DNA of 64,000 nt from the NCBI RefSeq assembly GCF_009937765.1, contig NZ_CP047089.1:1176272-1240271 (forward strand), written 5' to 3'. Both the position numbers and the translations under genes were made by a program. Source of the DNA: Bacillus pumilus (GTDB lineage Bacteria > Bacillota > Bacilli > Bacillales > Bacillaceae). A model generated the notes under the pieces. The model worked only from the letters and a program-made list of their open reading frames with translations, was not told the DNA's origin and ran no database searches. Below are positions 53,034-61,465 of this stretch, piece after piece. Position 1 is the first letter of the stretch; the number at the start of each line of letters is the position of its first letter.

Positions 53034-54782
53034 ATGAAAAGGAAAATGTTTGCATCAAGGAGTGTCTTTTTTCAATTAATGTCTGCCATTATCGTCATCA
53101 CGATCTTAACCGGTGGACTTGTTGGGACAACGGGGTATTTGTTAGCGAAACATGTCTTAATTGATGCGGGGAAAGCAGATTTAAAGCACATCGTTAGCGG
53201 AGCAATGGCAACGCTTGAACAGTTGAATGATCGTGTAGAGAAAAAAGAACTGACGCTTGAACAGGCGCAGGAACAAGCCCGTATTTACTTGAGCGGTCCT
53301 AAAAATGACAACGGGAAAGGGTACCAATTTCAAAAGTCAGATTTTATCTATAAAAATAAAGGCTATCTTGTCGCATATGGAGCAGATTATTCCTCTCAAG
53401 TCCATCCCGTCAATGACATTGGCGTCATTCCAGATAACACGACCAATCGTGAAAAAATGGTCGCTGGAGCCAAATCAGAAGGTGAGGATGCACACTATGT
53501 GACCTATTTAGATAAGGACGATGCCACTGGGGAAGAAAAGCAAAAGCTTGCCTATATGAGCCAGTTCGCGCCATGGAATTGGAGTATCGGTATCGCCGTC
53601 TTTCAGGATGAATTTTATAAAGAATTAGAGCAGATGAAGCTCTATATGATGCTCATTACAGCAGGTGTCGCCCTTCTCAGTCTTGGCGTCTTTTATTTAG
53701 CTGCTCGAGGAAAGGTCAGACTGCTCAAGCAAGTCACTGCTGCTTCAAAAGAAATTGCGGCGGGAAATCTTGAACGAACAAGTTTAAAAGAAACAACAGA
53801 TGAAATTGGACAGCTGGCAAAAGGCTTTAATCATATGTCAGGAGAACTCCGGACACTTGTCAGCGGTCTACAGGAGACGAGCAGTCAACTCGTCGAATCA
53901 GCGACAGATTTATCAGCGATATCTGAAGAAACCTCAGCAAGCAGTGAGGAGATTGGACGAGCGATTGGTGACATATCGACTGGAACACTTCATCAGGCAT
54001 CTGACCTTGATGTAGCCAATCAACAAATGACCCAGTTCAATCAATCCATTGAGAACGTCAAAGAACAAAGTGACCAAATTAAACGAATCTCTGACCAATC
54101 GAGTCAATCGTCGCAGCAGGGTCAGCAAATTGTTCAGCAATTAAAACAATCAAATGAACAGTCCATACAAGCGTCTCAAGGGATTAGAGTAGGCATTGAG
54201 CAATTAAGTACAAAAGTACAGGATATCTCTAAAATTACAGATACAATTGAAAGCATTTCAAATGAGACGAATTTACTTGCGCTGAATGCCAGTATTGAAG
54301 CAGCACGCGCAGGAGAGCACGGCAAGGGCTTCTCGGTTGTGGCGAGTGAAGTGCGGAATTTAGCTGAGCAGACAAAACAGTCAGCAGTGCAAATTCAGCA
54401 AATGGTACAAGGCATTAAAGAAGAAACGACAGCAACAGCCGGCATGATGTCAAACACAATGGATCGTTTTGCTGAGTTAGATAAAGCGGTACATGCGACA
54501 GAACATGAATTCAATGCCATCTCTACGTCGATTTCACAAACCATCGTTGAAACAGACGCAATGGCAAAAGAACTGAATGCATTGCTTGAGCAAAACGACC
54601 TCATCACTAAAGCCATGCAAGGCGCAGCCCATATTTCTCAAGAAAGTGCTGCTGCAATTGAAGAGATCACCGCATCTACAGACGAACAAGTGACAGCGAT
54701 CTCCAATGTGGCAAAAGCAGCAGAAAGACTCAATGAACTAAGCATCCGATTGAATCACGATATTGCGCGTTATCGTCTATAA
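53034..54782 (+). CDS. Methyl-accepting chemotaxis protein (single-Cache receptor)
   Basis: 582 residues from ATG 53034, 9 nt after AAGGGGG. Membrane helix 1 (about 12-38), an extracellular sCache-type ligand domain of about 150 residues ([38 protein letters not shown]), helix 2 (about 207-228), HAMP, and a long cytoplasmic coiled coil with the conserved signalling tip [20 protein letters not shown]. The single-Cache layout and length resemble B. subtilis TlpC, but I cannot tell orthologues apart by eye. Ligand unknown. Confidence 0.9.
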   Translation: MKRKMFASRSVFFQLMSAIIVITILTGGLVGTTGYLLAKHVLIDAGKADLKHIVSGAMATLEQLNDRVEKKELTLEQAQEQARIYLSGPKNDNGKGYQFQKSDFIYKNKGYLVAYGADYSSQVHPVNDIGVIPDNTTNREKMVAGAKSEGEDAHYVTYLDKDDATGEEKQKLAYMSQFAPWNWSIGIAVFQDEFYKELEQMKLYMMLITAGVALLSLGVFYLAARGKVRLLKQVTAASKEIAAGNLERTSLKETTDEIGQLAKGFNHMSGELRTLVSGLQETSSQLVESATDLSAISEETSASSEEIGRAIGDISTGTLHQASDLDVANQQMTQFNQSIENVKEQSDQIKRISDQSSQSSQQGQQIVQQLKQSNEQSIQASQGIRVGIEQLSTKVQDISKITDTIESISNETNLLALNASIEAARAGEHGKGFSVVASEVRNLAEQTKQSAVQIQQMVQGIKEETTATAGMMSNTMDRFAELDKAVHATEHEFNAISTSISQTIVETDAMAKELNALLEQNDLITKAMQGAAHISQESAAAIEEITASTDEQVTAISNVAKAAERLNELSIRLNHDIARYRL

Positions 54783-54788
54783 ACGATT

Positions 54789-54817
54789 TTGACTGAACGT
54801 CTCTTGTCAGGTACTAT
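54789..54817 (+). promoter_or_regulatory. SigA promoter before the 21-codon ORF
   Basis: TTGACT (54789-54794), 17 nt, TACTAT (54812-54817), starting right after the chemoreceptor stop. Confidence 0.65.
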
Positions 54818-54865
54818 ATAAAGAATCAAAACCTTGCTCACGCAATCAAAAGGAGTGGTCCGGTC

Positions 54866-54931
54866 ATGAAAAAGAAAATATTGATGTTCTTACCTTGTGG
54901 CTATGGATACTCCACTGCTGTTTTCTTTTAG
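54866..54931 (+). CDS. Small ORF, 21 codons (unrecognised peptide)
   Basis: MKKKILMFLPCGYGYSTAVFF, an amphipathic start of three lysines and a hydrophobic body with one Cys. It has AAAAGGAG (54848-54855) 10 nt before the ATG and a good promoter 50 nt upstream. It could be a complete micropeptide, a leader peptide for the downstream ridA-like gene (78 nt away), or the truncated signal segment of a longer secreted peptide. I do not recognise it. Confidence 0.5.
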   Translation: MKKKILMFLPCGYGYSTAVFF

Positions 54932-55008
54932 GATAGATAGAAATTGGTGAAGTCTGTCTACATGAAGAGAAATCTAGCAGAAAAATCAAAGTGAGTGAGG
55001 GAAATCAA

Positions 55009-55401
55009 ATGGAAAAAATCACGAGGAAAAACCCAGAAAGTATGCCGAAGCCCGTTGGCAACTATAGTCATATCACACGAGTACCAAAGGGCGCGGGTTT
55101 ATTTGTTACATCCGGTCAAGTCGGAACAGATATCGATGGACAAGTACCATCAAGTTTAAACGACCAGGTAACCAATACGTTTGAAAATATCAAAAAAATT
55201 CTTGAATCAGAAGGATTGAATGAAGAGCATGTCATCAAGGTCAATATATGGGCTACGGAAGAAATCGACTGGGATCATCTATATCCTCAGTGGGATACGA
55301 TCTTTAAAACAGCTTACCCATCAATGACGGTTGCTTATGTATCAGCTTTAGGATGGCCTGAGCTGAAAATTGAAATTGAGCTATGGTGCGCCGATATATG
55401 A
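55009..55401 (+). CDS. RidA/YjgF-family protein
   Basis: 130 residues from ATG 55009 (GAGGGA upstream). RidA fold: PVGNYSHITRVPKGAGLFVTSGQVG, then TFENIKKILESEGLNEEHVIKVNIWAT and a C-terminal MTVAYVSALGWPELKIEIEL. The conserved Arg of true enamine deaminases, usually in an R-x-x-V/P motif near position 105, is not evident (YPSMTVAYVSAL), so it may be a RidA-subfamily protein lacking deaminase activity. No partner gene suggests a substrate. Confidence 0.82.
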   Translation: MEKITRKNPESMPKPVGNYSHITRVPKGAGLFVTSGQVGTDIDGQVPSSLNDQVTNTFENIKKILESEGLNEEHVIKVNIWATEEIDWDHLYPQWDTIFKTAYPSMTVAYVSALGWPELKIEIELWCADI

Positions 55402-55403
55402 TC

Positions 55404-55435
55404 AAAAAAAGAACAGTGCAAGCTGTTCTTTTTTA
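55404..55435. terminator. Bidirectional terminator, ridA-like / DUF2651 gene
   Basis: AAAAAAAGAACAG (55404-55416) pairs with CTGTTCTTTTTT (55423-55434). Confidence 0.83.
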
Positions 55436-55672
55436 CTTGAACCGAAACCGCTTTGTCATCCATGCAGCGATCAACGTAAAGACGGTGTAGATGATGACCC
55501 AAATAAGAAAGGATTCATTCCCGCCAATGGATGTGTACATGAGAATGACACTGGCTAACAGGACAATCAAAGTCGGCATCCAAACATTCTTCAAAAGCAT
55601 TGTGCCAAAAATCCCAATCAGCACAGAAAGAATAGGGAAGCCAAATACAACGAATAAAATAAAAACAGCCAT
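55433..55672 (-). CDS. Small membrane protein, DUF2651-like
   Basis: 79 residues from ATG 55672 (AAAGGAG 8 nt upstream); the longer frame to 55744 overlaps the preceding gene and lacks a site. Three hydrophobic segments with FGFPILSVLIGIFG near the N terminus, which I associate with the DUF2651 (YbeF-type) family; family assignment is from memory. Function unknown. Third gene of a minus-strand trio. Confidence 0.65.
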   Translation of the reverse strand: MAVFILFVVFGFPILSVLIGIFGTMLLKNVWMPTLIVLLASVILMYTSIGGNESFLIWVIIYTVFTLIAAWMTKRFRFK

Positions 55673-55697
55673 ATGACAAACTCCTTTGAACAAGTGT

Positions 55698-55991
55698 TTA
55701 CATGAAAAAATAAAAGATCGACACTGCCATGTGCGGAAGTGCAAAGATCATCATGAGAAAGGCCGTATCAAGACGCCACATGCGGTGCTCTTTCGTTTCA
55801 GAATGATAGGCGGCTCTTGTCTCATCTCCGCTTGTCCAAGCTCCCATTAGAAGCCCAGATATCATGATGCCGATCATAGAGATTCCACCACTGATCCATC
55901 CTATCCACTCATGGTGCTGCAAAATCATAGCGGCACTGCAAATGACAATCATTGAGCACACACCGGCGATAAAGGCATGTTTATTTCTCAT
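55698..55991 (-). CDS. Small membrane protein, DUF5316-like
   Basis: 97 residues from ATG 55991 (AAGGGTG 8 nt upstream). Three or four hydrophobic segments; the loop GAWTSGDETRAAYHSETKEHR is characteristic of a small family I believe to be DUF5316, usually encoded beside other short membrane proteins. Function unknown. Lies 25 nt before the DUF2651-like gene. Confidence 0.65.
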   Translation of the reverse strand: MRNKHAFIAGVCSMIVICSAAMILQHHEWIGWISGGISMIGIMISGLLMGAWTSGDETRAAYHSETKEHRMWRLDTAFLMMIFALPHMAVSIFYFFM

Positions 55992-56015
55992 GTTGTTCAC
56001 ACCCTTCAAAGAAAA

Positions 56016-56393
56016 TTAGGAGACGGCATCACATATTTCAATGAAATGACCATCAGGATCAGCGACATAAGCGACGGTTTGCCCCCATGGTTTTTTTGCA
56101 GGTTCTTTAATGATCGAAACCCCTTTTTCCTTCATTGATGCAATGGTTTGTTCCACATCATCCACAACAAACCCAATTTCAAACGTTTGAGAGCCTTGAT
56201 TGGCTTCTGGGACAGGTAATCCAAGCGCATCTTTGACATCCTGACGTGAGTTAATTGATAAGGTCACATCTCCAGTATCAAACTCAACATAGGATTCAAC
56301 TCTGAGTTTCATAGGAAAGCCAAGTACATGTTGATAAAAATGAATACTTGCCTCAACATCGTTTACATATAGAATGGTATATTTCATTTTCAT
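56016..56393 (-). CDS. VOC-family (glyoxalase-like) protein
   Basis: 125 residues from ATG 56393 (AGAGGAG 8 nt upstream). Single VOC module: MKMKYTILYVNDVEASIHFYQ, VLGFPMKLRVESYVEFDTG, FEIGFVVDDVEQTIA, and the C-terminal VAYVADPDGHFIEICD containing a metal-type Glu. Fits glyoxalase/bleomycin-resistance or dioxygenase relatives; substrate unknown. First gene of the trio with the two small membrane proteins. Confidence 0.83.
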   Translation of the reverse strand: MKMKYTILYVNDVEASIHFYQHVLGFPMKLRVESYVEFDTGDVTLSINSRQDVKDALGLPVPEANQGSQTFEIGFVVDDVEQTIASMKEKGVSIIKEPAKKPWGQTVAYVADPDGHFIEICDAVS

Positions 56394-56577
56394 GTGGAAA
56401 ACTCCTCTCTTCATATACGTGTCAAAACCGGAAAGGTTTCCCACTCAGTGTACCATATAGGAAATAAAGCGCGCTTTATTCCAAAAAAATCAATATATTT
56501 AGATCAATAGTCTTGAAAAACAAAAAGTGGTGACATATGATAAAAATGTAAAAATAGAAAAAATAGGGGGATTATTC

Positions 56578-56847
56578 ATGTTGAAAAAAATCATGGTAGC
56601 TGTCTTGTCCTTAGGTCTTTTACTAAGCGTTACACAAGTCGACACCCACACTGCAGATGCAAAAACAGTCAAGTCCTACAAAAACTGCAAAGCGCTGAAC
56701 AAAGTCTATAAAGGCGGCGTGGCAAAAAGCAAAAACACGAAAAACAAAGGCGGCAAAACAAAATACAAGCCGTATGCATCAAAAGCACTTTATCTTAAAA
56801 ATAAGCACCTTGACCGTGATAAAGACGGCATTGCATGTGAACGCTAA
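56578..56847 (+). CDS. Secreted Excalibur-domain protein
   Basis: 89 residues from ATG 56578 (AGGGGG 7 nt upstream). Signal peptide (MLKKIMVAVLSLGLLLS), a very basic middle rich in Lys, Tyr and Gly, and a C-terminal Excalibur motif LDRDKDGIACER, the DxDxDGxxCE calcium-binding loop. Excalibur domains occur in extracellular nucleases and wall-associated proteins; here no enzyme domain is present. Function unknown; probably secreted. Confidence 0.83.
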   Translation: MLKKIMVAVLSLGLLLSVTQVDTHTADAKTVKSYKNCKALNKVYKGGVAKSKNTKNKGGKTKYKPYASKALYLKNKHLDRDKDGIACER

Positions 56848-56857
56848 GCCAATCTTA

Positions 56858-56883
56858 AGAGACCTGTAACCAGGTCTTTTTTC
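56858..56883 (+). terminator. Terminator after the Excalibur gene
   Basis: AGACCTG-TAAC-CAGGTCTTTTTT hairpin. Confidence 0.82.
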
Positions 56884-56974
56884 TATAGGATCAAACTCGT
56901 CCCTTTGTGCCATCTTCCTCTTTATATTAAAATAAAGATAGTTACAAAAAATGATACAAAGTGGGGTACTCAAT

Positions 56975-57730
56975 TTGTCCATACAAGCTGATAAGAAAGA
57001 CATCCGATTGATTGCCATTGATATGGATGGCACGCTGTTAAACAGTGAACACGTCATTCCAGAGGAAAACAAACAAGCCATTAAAGATGCTGAAGCAAAA
57101 GGAGTCCATGTGGTGATTAGCACAGGTCGTACACTGATGACATGCCGAGAGCTCGTTGAGCCGCTTAAGCTGTCTTCTTACCTTGTGACAGCAAATGGAA
57201 GTGAAATCTGGGATTCAAACTTCCAATTGATCGAACGAGATCTGCTGCATCCTGATCATGTCCAAATGATGTGGGATCTAAAAAACAGGTACGAAACCGA
57301 TTACTGGGCTTCCACTGTGGATAAGGTGTGGAGAGGTGAATTCCCAGAACGAATTCATGACCATGAATGGTTGAAATTTGGCTTTGATATTCATGATGAT
57401 GACGTTCGTGAGGAAGTACTCAATACATTGAAAACAAATGAGCATCTAGAAATCACAAATTCAAGTCCGACCAATATTGAAGTCAATGCAGCGGGCATTA
57501 ACAAAGCGGCAGCTCTTGCAAAGGTAGCGGAACGCATTGGCTGTACGATGGACAATGTCATGTCACTTGGCGACAGCCTAAATGATATGGCCATGATCCA
57601 AGAAGCCGGATTAGGCATTGCGATGGGAAATGCGCAAGAAGTGGTAAAAGAAGCCGCTGATTGGATTACAGCTCCTAACACAGAGCATGGTGTAGCAAAG
57701 GCGATCCAGCATTGGGTGCTGTCTAAATAA
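56975..57730 (+). CDS. ycsE: HAD phosphatase YcsE (Cof subfamily)
   Basis: 251 residues from TTG 56975 (GTGGGG upstream), which fits the known YcsE size. HAD IIB: motif I IAIDMDGTLL, motif II VISTGRT, motif III Lys in GINKAAAL, motif IV SLGDSLNDMAM. YcsE of B. subtilis can dephosphorylate 5-amino-6-(5-phosphoribitylamino)uracil in riboflavin synthesis and also acts on other sugar phosphates. Monocistronic, directly upstream of the 5-oxoproline operon as in B. subtilis. Confidence 0.9.
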   Translation: MSIQADKKDIRLIAIDMDGTLLNSEHVIPEENKQAIKDAEAKGVHVVISTGRTLMTCRELVEPLKLSSYLVTANGSEIWDSNFQLIERDLLHPDHVQMMWDLKNRYETDYWASTVDKVWRGEFPERIHDHEWLKFGFDIHDDDVREEVLNTLKTNEHLEITNSSPTNIEVNAAGINKAAALAKVAERIGCTMDNVMSLGDSLNDMAMIQEAGLGIAMGNAQEVVKEAADWITAPNTEHGVAKAIQHWVLSK

Positions 57731-57741
57731 ATAAAAAAACG

Positions 57742-57770
57742 AACGAGAGGTGAAATCCTCTCGTTTTTTT
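57742..57770 (+). terminator. Terminator of ycsE
   Basis: AACGAGAGG (57742-57750) pairs with CCTCTCGTT (57757-57765), then a T run. Confidence 0.88.
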
Positions 57771-57832
57771 ATTTCTCCTAGTTCTATTGTTATATTTTCT
57801 AACAATGTCATGTGCAATCTAGTCAAAATTGA

Positions 57833-57885
57833 TATAATCAATATAAATTCGAATATTCGGACTTTATGTTCCGTTATTCGGAACA
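57833..57885 (+). promoter_or_regulatory. pxpA operon promoter region with KipR operator candidate
   Basis: A TATAAT hexamer lies at 57833-57838. TGTTCCG (57867-57873), TTATT, CGGAACA (57879-57885) is a perfect inverted repeat next to the pxpA ribosome site, and TATTCGGA occurs at 57854-57861 and 57875-57882, 21 nt apart. This fits an IclR-type repressor such as KipR. Confidence 0.55.
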
Positions 57886-57900
57886 ACAAGGAGGGATCCT

Positions 57901-58659
57901 ATGTATCAAGTAGATATCAACTGTGATTTGGGAGAAAGCTTTGGTCCATATACAATCGGTTCAGATGAACAAATTTTAGAATATGTCACCTCAGCCAACA
58001 TCGCTTGCGGTTTTCATGCAGGAGATCCCACGGTGATGAGAAAAACCGTCAGAATGGCACTAGATAAAGGGGTACAAATTGGTGCGCATCCGGGTCTGCA
58101 AGATTTAGTCGGCTTTGGCAGACGTCCACTAGCGATTTCAGCAGAGGAAGCCTATGATCTCGTCGTCTATCAAATTGGCGCTCTATCAGCCTTTCTCAAG
58201 GCAGAAGGCGGATCGATGCAGCATGTCAAGCCACATGGTGCACTGTACAACATGGCGGCTAAAAATACTGAATTATCTGAATCTATTGCGAAGGCTGTGT
58301 ATCATGTCGATCCAAGTCTTGTATTATACGGGCTTTCAGGCAGTGAACTTGCGTTAGCAGGTGAGAGAATGGGTCTTCAAGTGGCACATGAAGTGTTTTC
58401 TGATCGAACCTATCAAACAGACGGGACGCTGACATCACGCCGTGAACCACATGCACTCATTGAAGACGATGAACTGGCAGTTCAGCAGGTTGTTCGTATG
58501 GTGAGGGAAGGGAAGGTTCATACCGTTCAAGGGGAAGATATCTCGCTTAAAGCAGATACGGTTTGTATACACGGAGACGGCATTCATGCGCTCCAATTTG
58601 CCAAAACCATTACATCTAAACTGAAAGAAGCCGGCATTCGTCTCAAGGCCTTTCAATAA
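57901..58659 (+). CDS. pxpA: 5-oxoprolinase subunit A PxpA (LamB/YcsF family)
   Basis: 252 residues from ATG 57901 (AAGGAGG 6 nt upstream). LamB/YcsF family: [53 protein letters not shown]. With PxpB and PxpC it forms the ATP-dependent 5-oxoprolinase that opens 5-oxo-L-proline (pyroglutamate) to glutamate. First gene of the operon. Confidence 0.93.
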   Translation: MYQVDINCDLGESFGPYTIGSDEQILEYVTSANIACGFHAGDPTVMRKTVRMALDKGVQIGAHPGLQDLVGFGRRPLAISAEEAYDLVVYQIGALSAFLKAEGGSMQHVKPHGALYNMAAKNTELSESIAKAVYHVDPSLVLYGLSGSELALAGERMGLQVAHEVFSDRTYQTDGTLTSRREPHALIEDDELAVQQVVRMVREGKVHTVQGEDISLKADTVCIHGDGIHALQFAKTITSKLKEAGIRLKAFQ

Positions 58660-58685
58660 AAGTCGTCATCAAAGGGGGAAACATC

Positions 58686-59903
58686 ATGAAAAAACAGGAA
58701 GTGAAGTACACGAAGGCATCAAAGGGGAACCGGTCTATGCTCATGGGCGCAGCCTTTTTAATGGCGACTTCCGCCATCGGACCGGGATTTTTAACACAAA
58801 CGACTGTCTTCACGCAGCAGCTTGCGGCTAGCTTTGGATTTGTTATTCTCATCTCTATTTTGTTAGATATTTTTGCGCAAACCAATGTATGGCGCATCAT
58901 CGCTGTGTCAGAAAAACGAGGGCAGGATATTGCAAATATGGTTCTGCCGGGTCTCGGATATGTACTGGCTGTTTTGATTGTCATGGGAGGGCTTGCCTTT
59001 AACATCGGAAATATCGCTGGTGCTGGTCTCGGTTTTCAGGTGATCACAGGAATTGATCCGCGAATTGGAGCAGCTATCAGTGCGGTTATTGCGATTCTGA
59101 TCTTTGTGATCAAAGAGGCTGGAAAAGCAATGGACCGTTTCACACAGATAGCGGGCTTTGTCATGATCGGCTTGATGCTGTATGTGGCGATTTCAACAGC
59201 ACCGCCTGTTGGGGAAGCGGCACTCAGAACCTTTGTCCCAAAAGAAATTGATATTTTATCGATTGTGACACTTGTCGGTGGGACAGTTGGCGGCTATATC
59301 GTTTTTGCTGGTGGACATCGTCTATTAGATGCTGGAATTAAAGGGAAGGATGCACTTCCTCAGGTGACCAAAAGCTCTGTTTTCGGCATCCTGATTACAT
59401 CTGTGATGCGTGTCGCTTTATTTTTAGCCGTGCTAGGAGTGGTCTCAAAGGGCTTACAAATTGATCCGGCGAATCCGCCTGCTTCTGTATTCCAGTTAGC
59501 GTCTGGAAATGTTGGTTATAAAATGTTCGGGATCATTATGTGGGCAGCGGCCATTACATCGGTTATTGGAGCGGCTTACACGTCTGTTTCCTTCTTTAAA
59601 ACCTTCTCACCAAAAATTGAGCAAAATCAACGTGGCATTATCATCGGTTTTATTGCTCTCTCGACTATTTGTTTTGTCACGATTGGACGACCTGTGAACA
59701 TATTAGTTTTAGTTGGGGCGATCAATGCATTGATTTTACCTCTCGCACTTGGCACCTTGCTGGTAGCGGCTTATAAGAAAGACATTGTCGGGGATTATCG
59801 ACATCCATTCTTTTTGACAGTATCAGGCGCATTTGTCGTTGTCATCATGGCATTGATGGGCGGGTATACCATTATCAATGAAATTCCAAAACTATGGAGC
59901 TGA
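58686..59903 (+). CDS. ycsG: NRAMP-like transporter YcsG
   Basis: 405 residues, about 11 membrane segments. NRAMP-related: TSAIGPGFLTQTTVFTQQL in the first helix; the metal-binding DPGN of true NRAMP metal carriers is replaced by GPGF, so metal transport is unlikely. In this operon it may import 5-oxoproline or a related compound (inference). It ends 6 nt before the ycsI start. Confidence 0.85.
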   Translation: MKKQEVKYTKASKGNRSMLMGAAFLMATSAIGPGFLTQTTVFTQQLAASFGFVILISILLDIFAQTNVWRIIAVSEKRGQDIANMVLPGLGYVLAVLIVMGGLAFNIGNIAGAGLGFQVITGIDPRIGAAISAVIAILIFVIKEAGKAMDRFTQIAGFVMIGLMLYVAISTAPPVGEAALRTFVPKEIDILSIVTLVGGTVGGYIVFAGGHRLLDAGIKGKDALPQVTKSSVFGILITSVMRVALFLAVLGVVSKGLQIDPANPPASVFQLASGNVGYKMFGIIMWAAAITSVIGAAYTSVSFFKTFSPKIEQNQRGIIIGFIALSTICFVTIGRPVNILVLVGAINALILPLALGTLLVAAYKKDIVGDYRHPFFLTVSGAFVVVIMALMGGYTIINEIPKLWS

Positions 59904-59908
59904 ATCGA

Positions 59909-60700
59909 ATGAATATCTATCAAACATACGAGCCTTCACAGATCAGAGAGTTGATTCGTAAAAAAGAAATCACAGGACCAACGGCTGGTTTAGCAGAGGG
60001 ATATGCTCAAGCCAATTTAATGATCGTCAAAAAAGAACTTGCCTTTGATTTTCTGTTGTTTTGTCAGCGTAATCCGGCTGCATGCCCCTTGCTTGATGTA
60101 CTGGAGCCGGGTGATCCCGTGCCGAGAAAGTCAGCGCCCAAAGCGGATATTCGTACGGATTTTCCTAAATACCGTATTTACAGAAAGGGAATTCTTCAAG
60201 AAGAGGTGTCAGATATCTCTGCATATTGGGAGGATGATATGGTTGCCTTTCTCATCGGTTGCAGTTTTACGTTTGAGCATGCGCTCATGCTGAATGATAT
60301 CCCTGTTCGCCATATTGAAAATGGTCATAACGTTCCGATGTATCAAACGAATATCGCTTGTGAAAGGGCGGGGGTATTTCATGGCCCGATGGTTGTCAGC
60401 ATGAGGCCCATTCCGGCGCATCAGATCACAAGGAGTGTACAAGTGACATCTAGATTCCCATCAGTTCACGGCGGTCCCATCCATATAGGTGACCCAGCGA
60501 TGATTGGAATTGCCAATGTGGATCAGCCGGACTTTGGAGAACCATCTATGATTAAAGAAGGAGAGGTCCCGGTGTTTTGGGCATGTGGTGTGACGCCGCA
60601 AGCCATCGTCATGCATACAAAACCAGAGATTGCGATTACCCATGCACCTGGCCATATGTTCATCACAGATCAACGAGATCAACAGCTCGGTGTGCTTTAG
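59909..60700 (+). CDS. ycsI: YcsI family protein (UPF0317/DUF1445)
   Basis: 263 residues from ATG 59909 (GGAG about 9 nt upstream, inside the ycsG end); ATG 59894 is out of position relative to the site. Putative hydro-lyase family: FLIGCSFTFEHAL, YQTNIACERAGVFHGPMVVSMRP, HGGPIHIGDP. A mammalian protein carrying a related domain has D-glutamate cyclase activity as far as I recall, which would fit an operon for 5-oxoproline, since that enzyme makes 5-oxo-D-proline from D-glutamate. Confidence 0.87.
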   Translation: MNIYQTYEPSQIRELIRKKEITGPTAGLAEGYAQANLMIVKKELAFDFLLFCQRNPAACPLLDVLEPGDPVPRKSAPKADIRTDFPKYRIYRKGILQEEVSDISAYWEDDMVAFLIGCSFTFEHALMLNDIPVRHIENGHNVPMYQTNIACERAGVFHGPMVVSMRPIPAHQITRSVQVTSRFPSVHGGPIHIGDPAMIGIANVDQPDFGEPSMIKEGEVPVFWACGVTPQAIVMHTKPEIAITHAPGHMFITDQRDQQLGVL

Positions 60701-60718
60701 AAAGAGAGGGGTCCTCAA

Positions 60719-61465
60719 GTGGCATTTTCAACGATAAAAGATTCTTTCACCTTTCACCCGCTAGGAGATGCAGCGATCGTGATTCAAGCAGGAACAGACA
60801 TATGTGAAGAAATTCATGAGCGCGTTGTGCAGTTGTTTTCATGTATTGAACAACATCCATTTGACGGATATGTGGAAGCTGTTCAAGCCTTTACAAACGT
60901 GACTGTTTTTTACGAGCCGTATACCGTTTATCAATCGGCGTCTCTTCAACAACAAGACGTATCTCCTTATGAATGGGTGAAAAGCTATATTGAAACACTC
61001 CTTGAAGAGAAATGGCAGGAAGGGACTCAGGGGAAGCGTCGCACCATCGACATACCGGTCTGTTACGGAGGAGAGCTGGGCCCTGATTTAAAAGAAGTCG
61101 CCCGGATCAATCGTTTAACACCAGAGGAAGTCGTGCGTATTCATACCGCAGGGAAGTATCTTGTCTATATGATTGGGTTTGCCCCAGGGTTTCCGTTTTT
61201 AGGCGGGCTGTCTGAAAAGATCGCAGCCCCGCGCAGAGAAACACCGAGAATGTCCATTCCAAAAGGATCTGTCGGCATTGCGGGAAAGCAGACCGGCGTT
61301 TACCCGATTTCCACACCTGGCGGCTGGCAGCTCATTGGACAAACTCCGCTGCCACTCTTTCGTCCAGACGAAAAAGTCCCAAGTTTATTGAGAGCAGGAG
61401 ACGAAGTCAGATTTGTCCAAATGTCTGAAAAGGAATTTTTCAGCATGAAGGAGGCAGAACGTTGA
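60719..61465 (+). CDS. pxpB: 5-oxoprolinase subunit B PxpB / kinase inhibitor KipI
   Basis: 248 residues from GTG 60719 (GAGGGG 7 nt upstream). AHS1/KipI family: FHPLGDAAIVIQAG, VCYGGELGPDLKEVA, YMIGFAPGFPFLGGL, GSVGIAGKQTGVYPISTPGG. In B. subtilis this protein was first described as an inhibitor of the sporulation kinase KinA and later as a 5-oxoprolinase subunit. Stop and pxpC start overlap (TTGA). Confidence 0.93.
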   Translation: MAFSTIKDSFTFHPLGDAAIVIQAGTDICEEIHERVVQLFSCIEQHPFDGYVEAVQAFTNVTVFYEPYTVYQSASLQQQDVSPYEWVKSYIETLLEEKWQEGTQGKRRTIDIPVCYGGELGPDLKEVARINRLTPEEVVRIHTAGKYLVYMIGFAPGFPFLGGLSEKIAAPRRETPRMSIPKGSVGIAGKQTGVYPISTPGGWQLIGQTPLPLFRPDEKVPSLLRAGDEVRFVQMSEKEFFSMKEAER

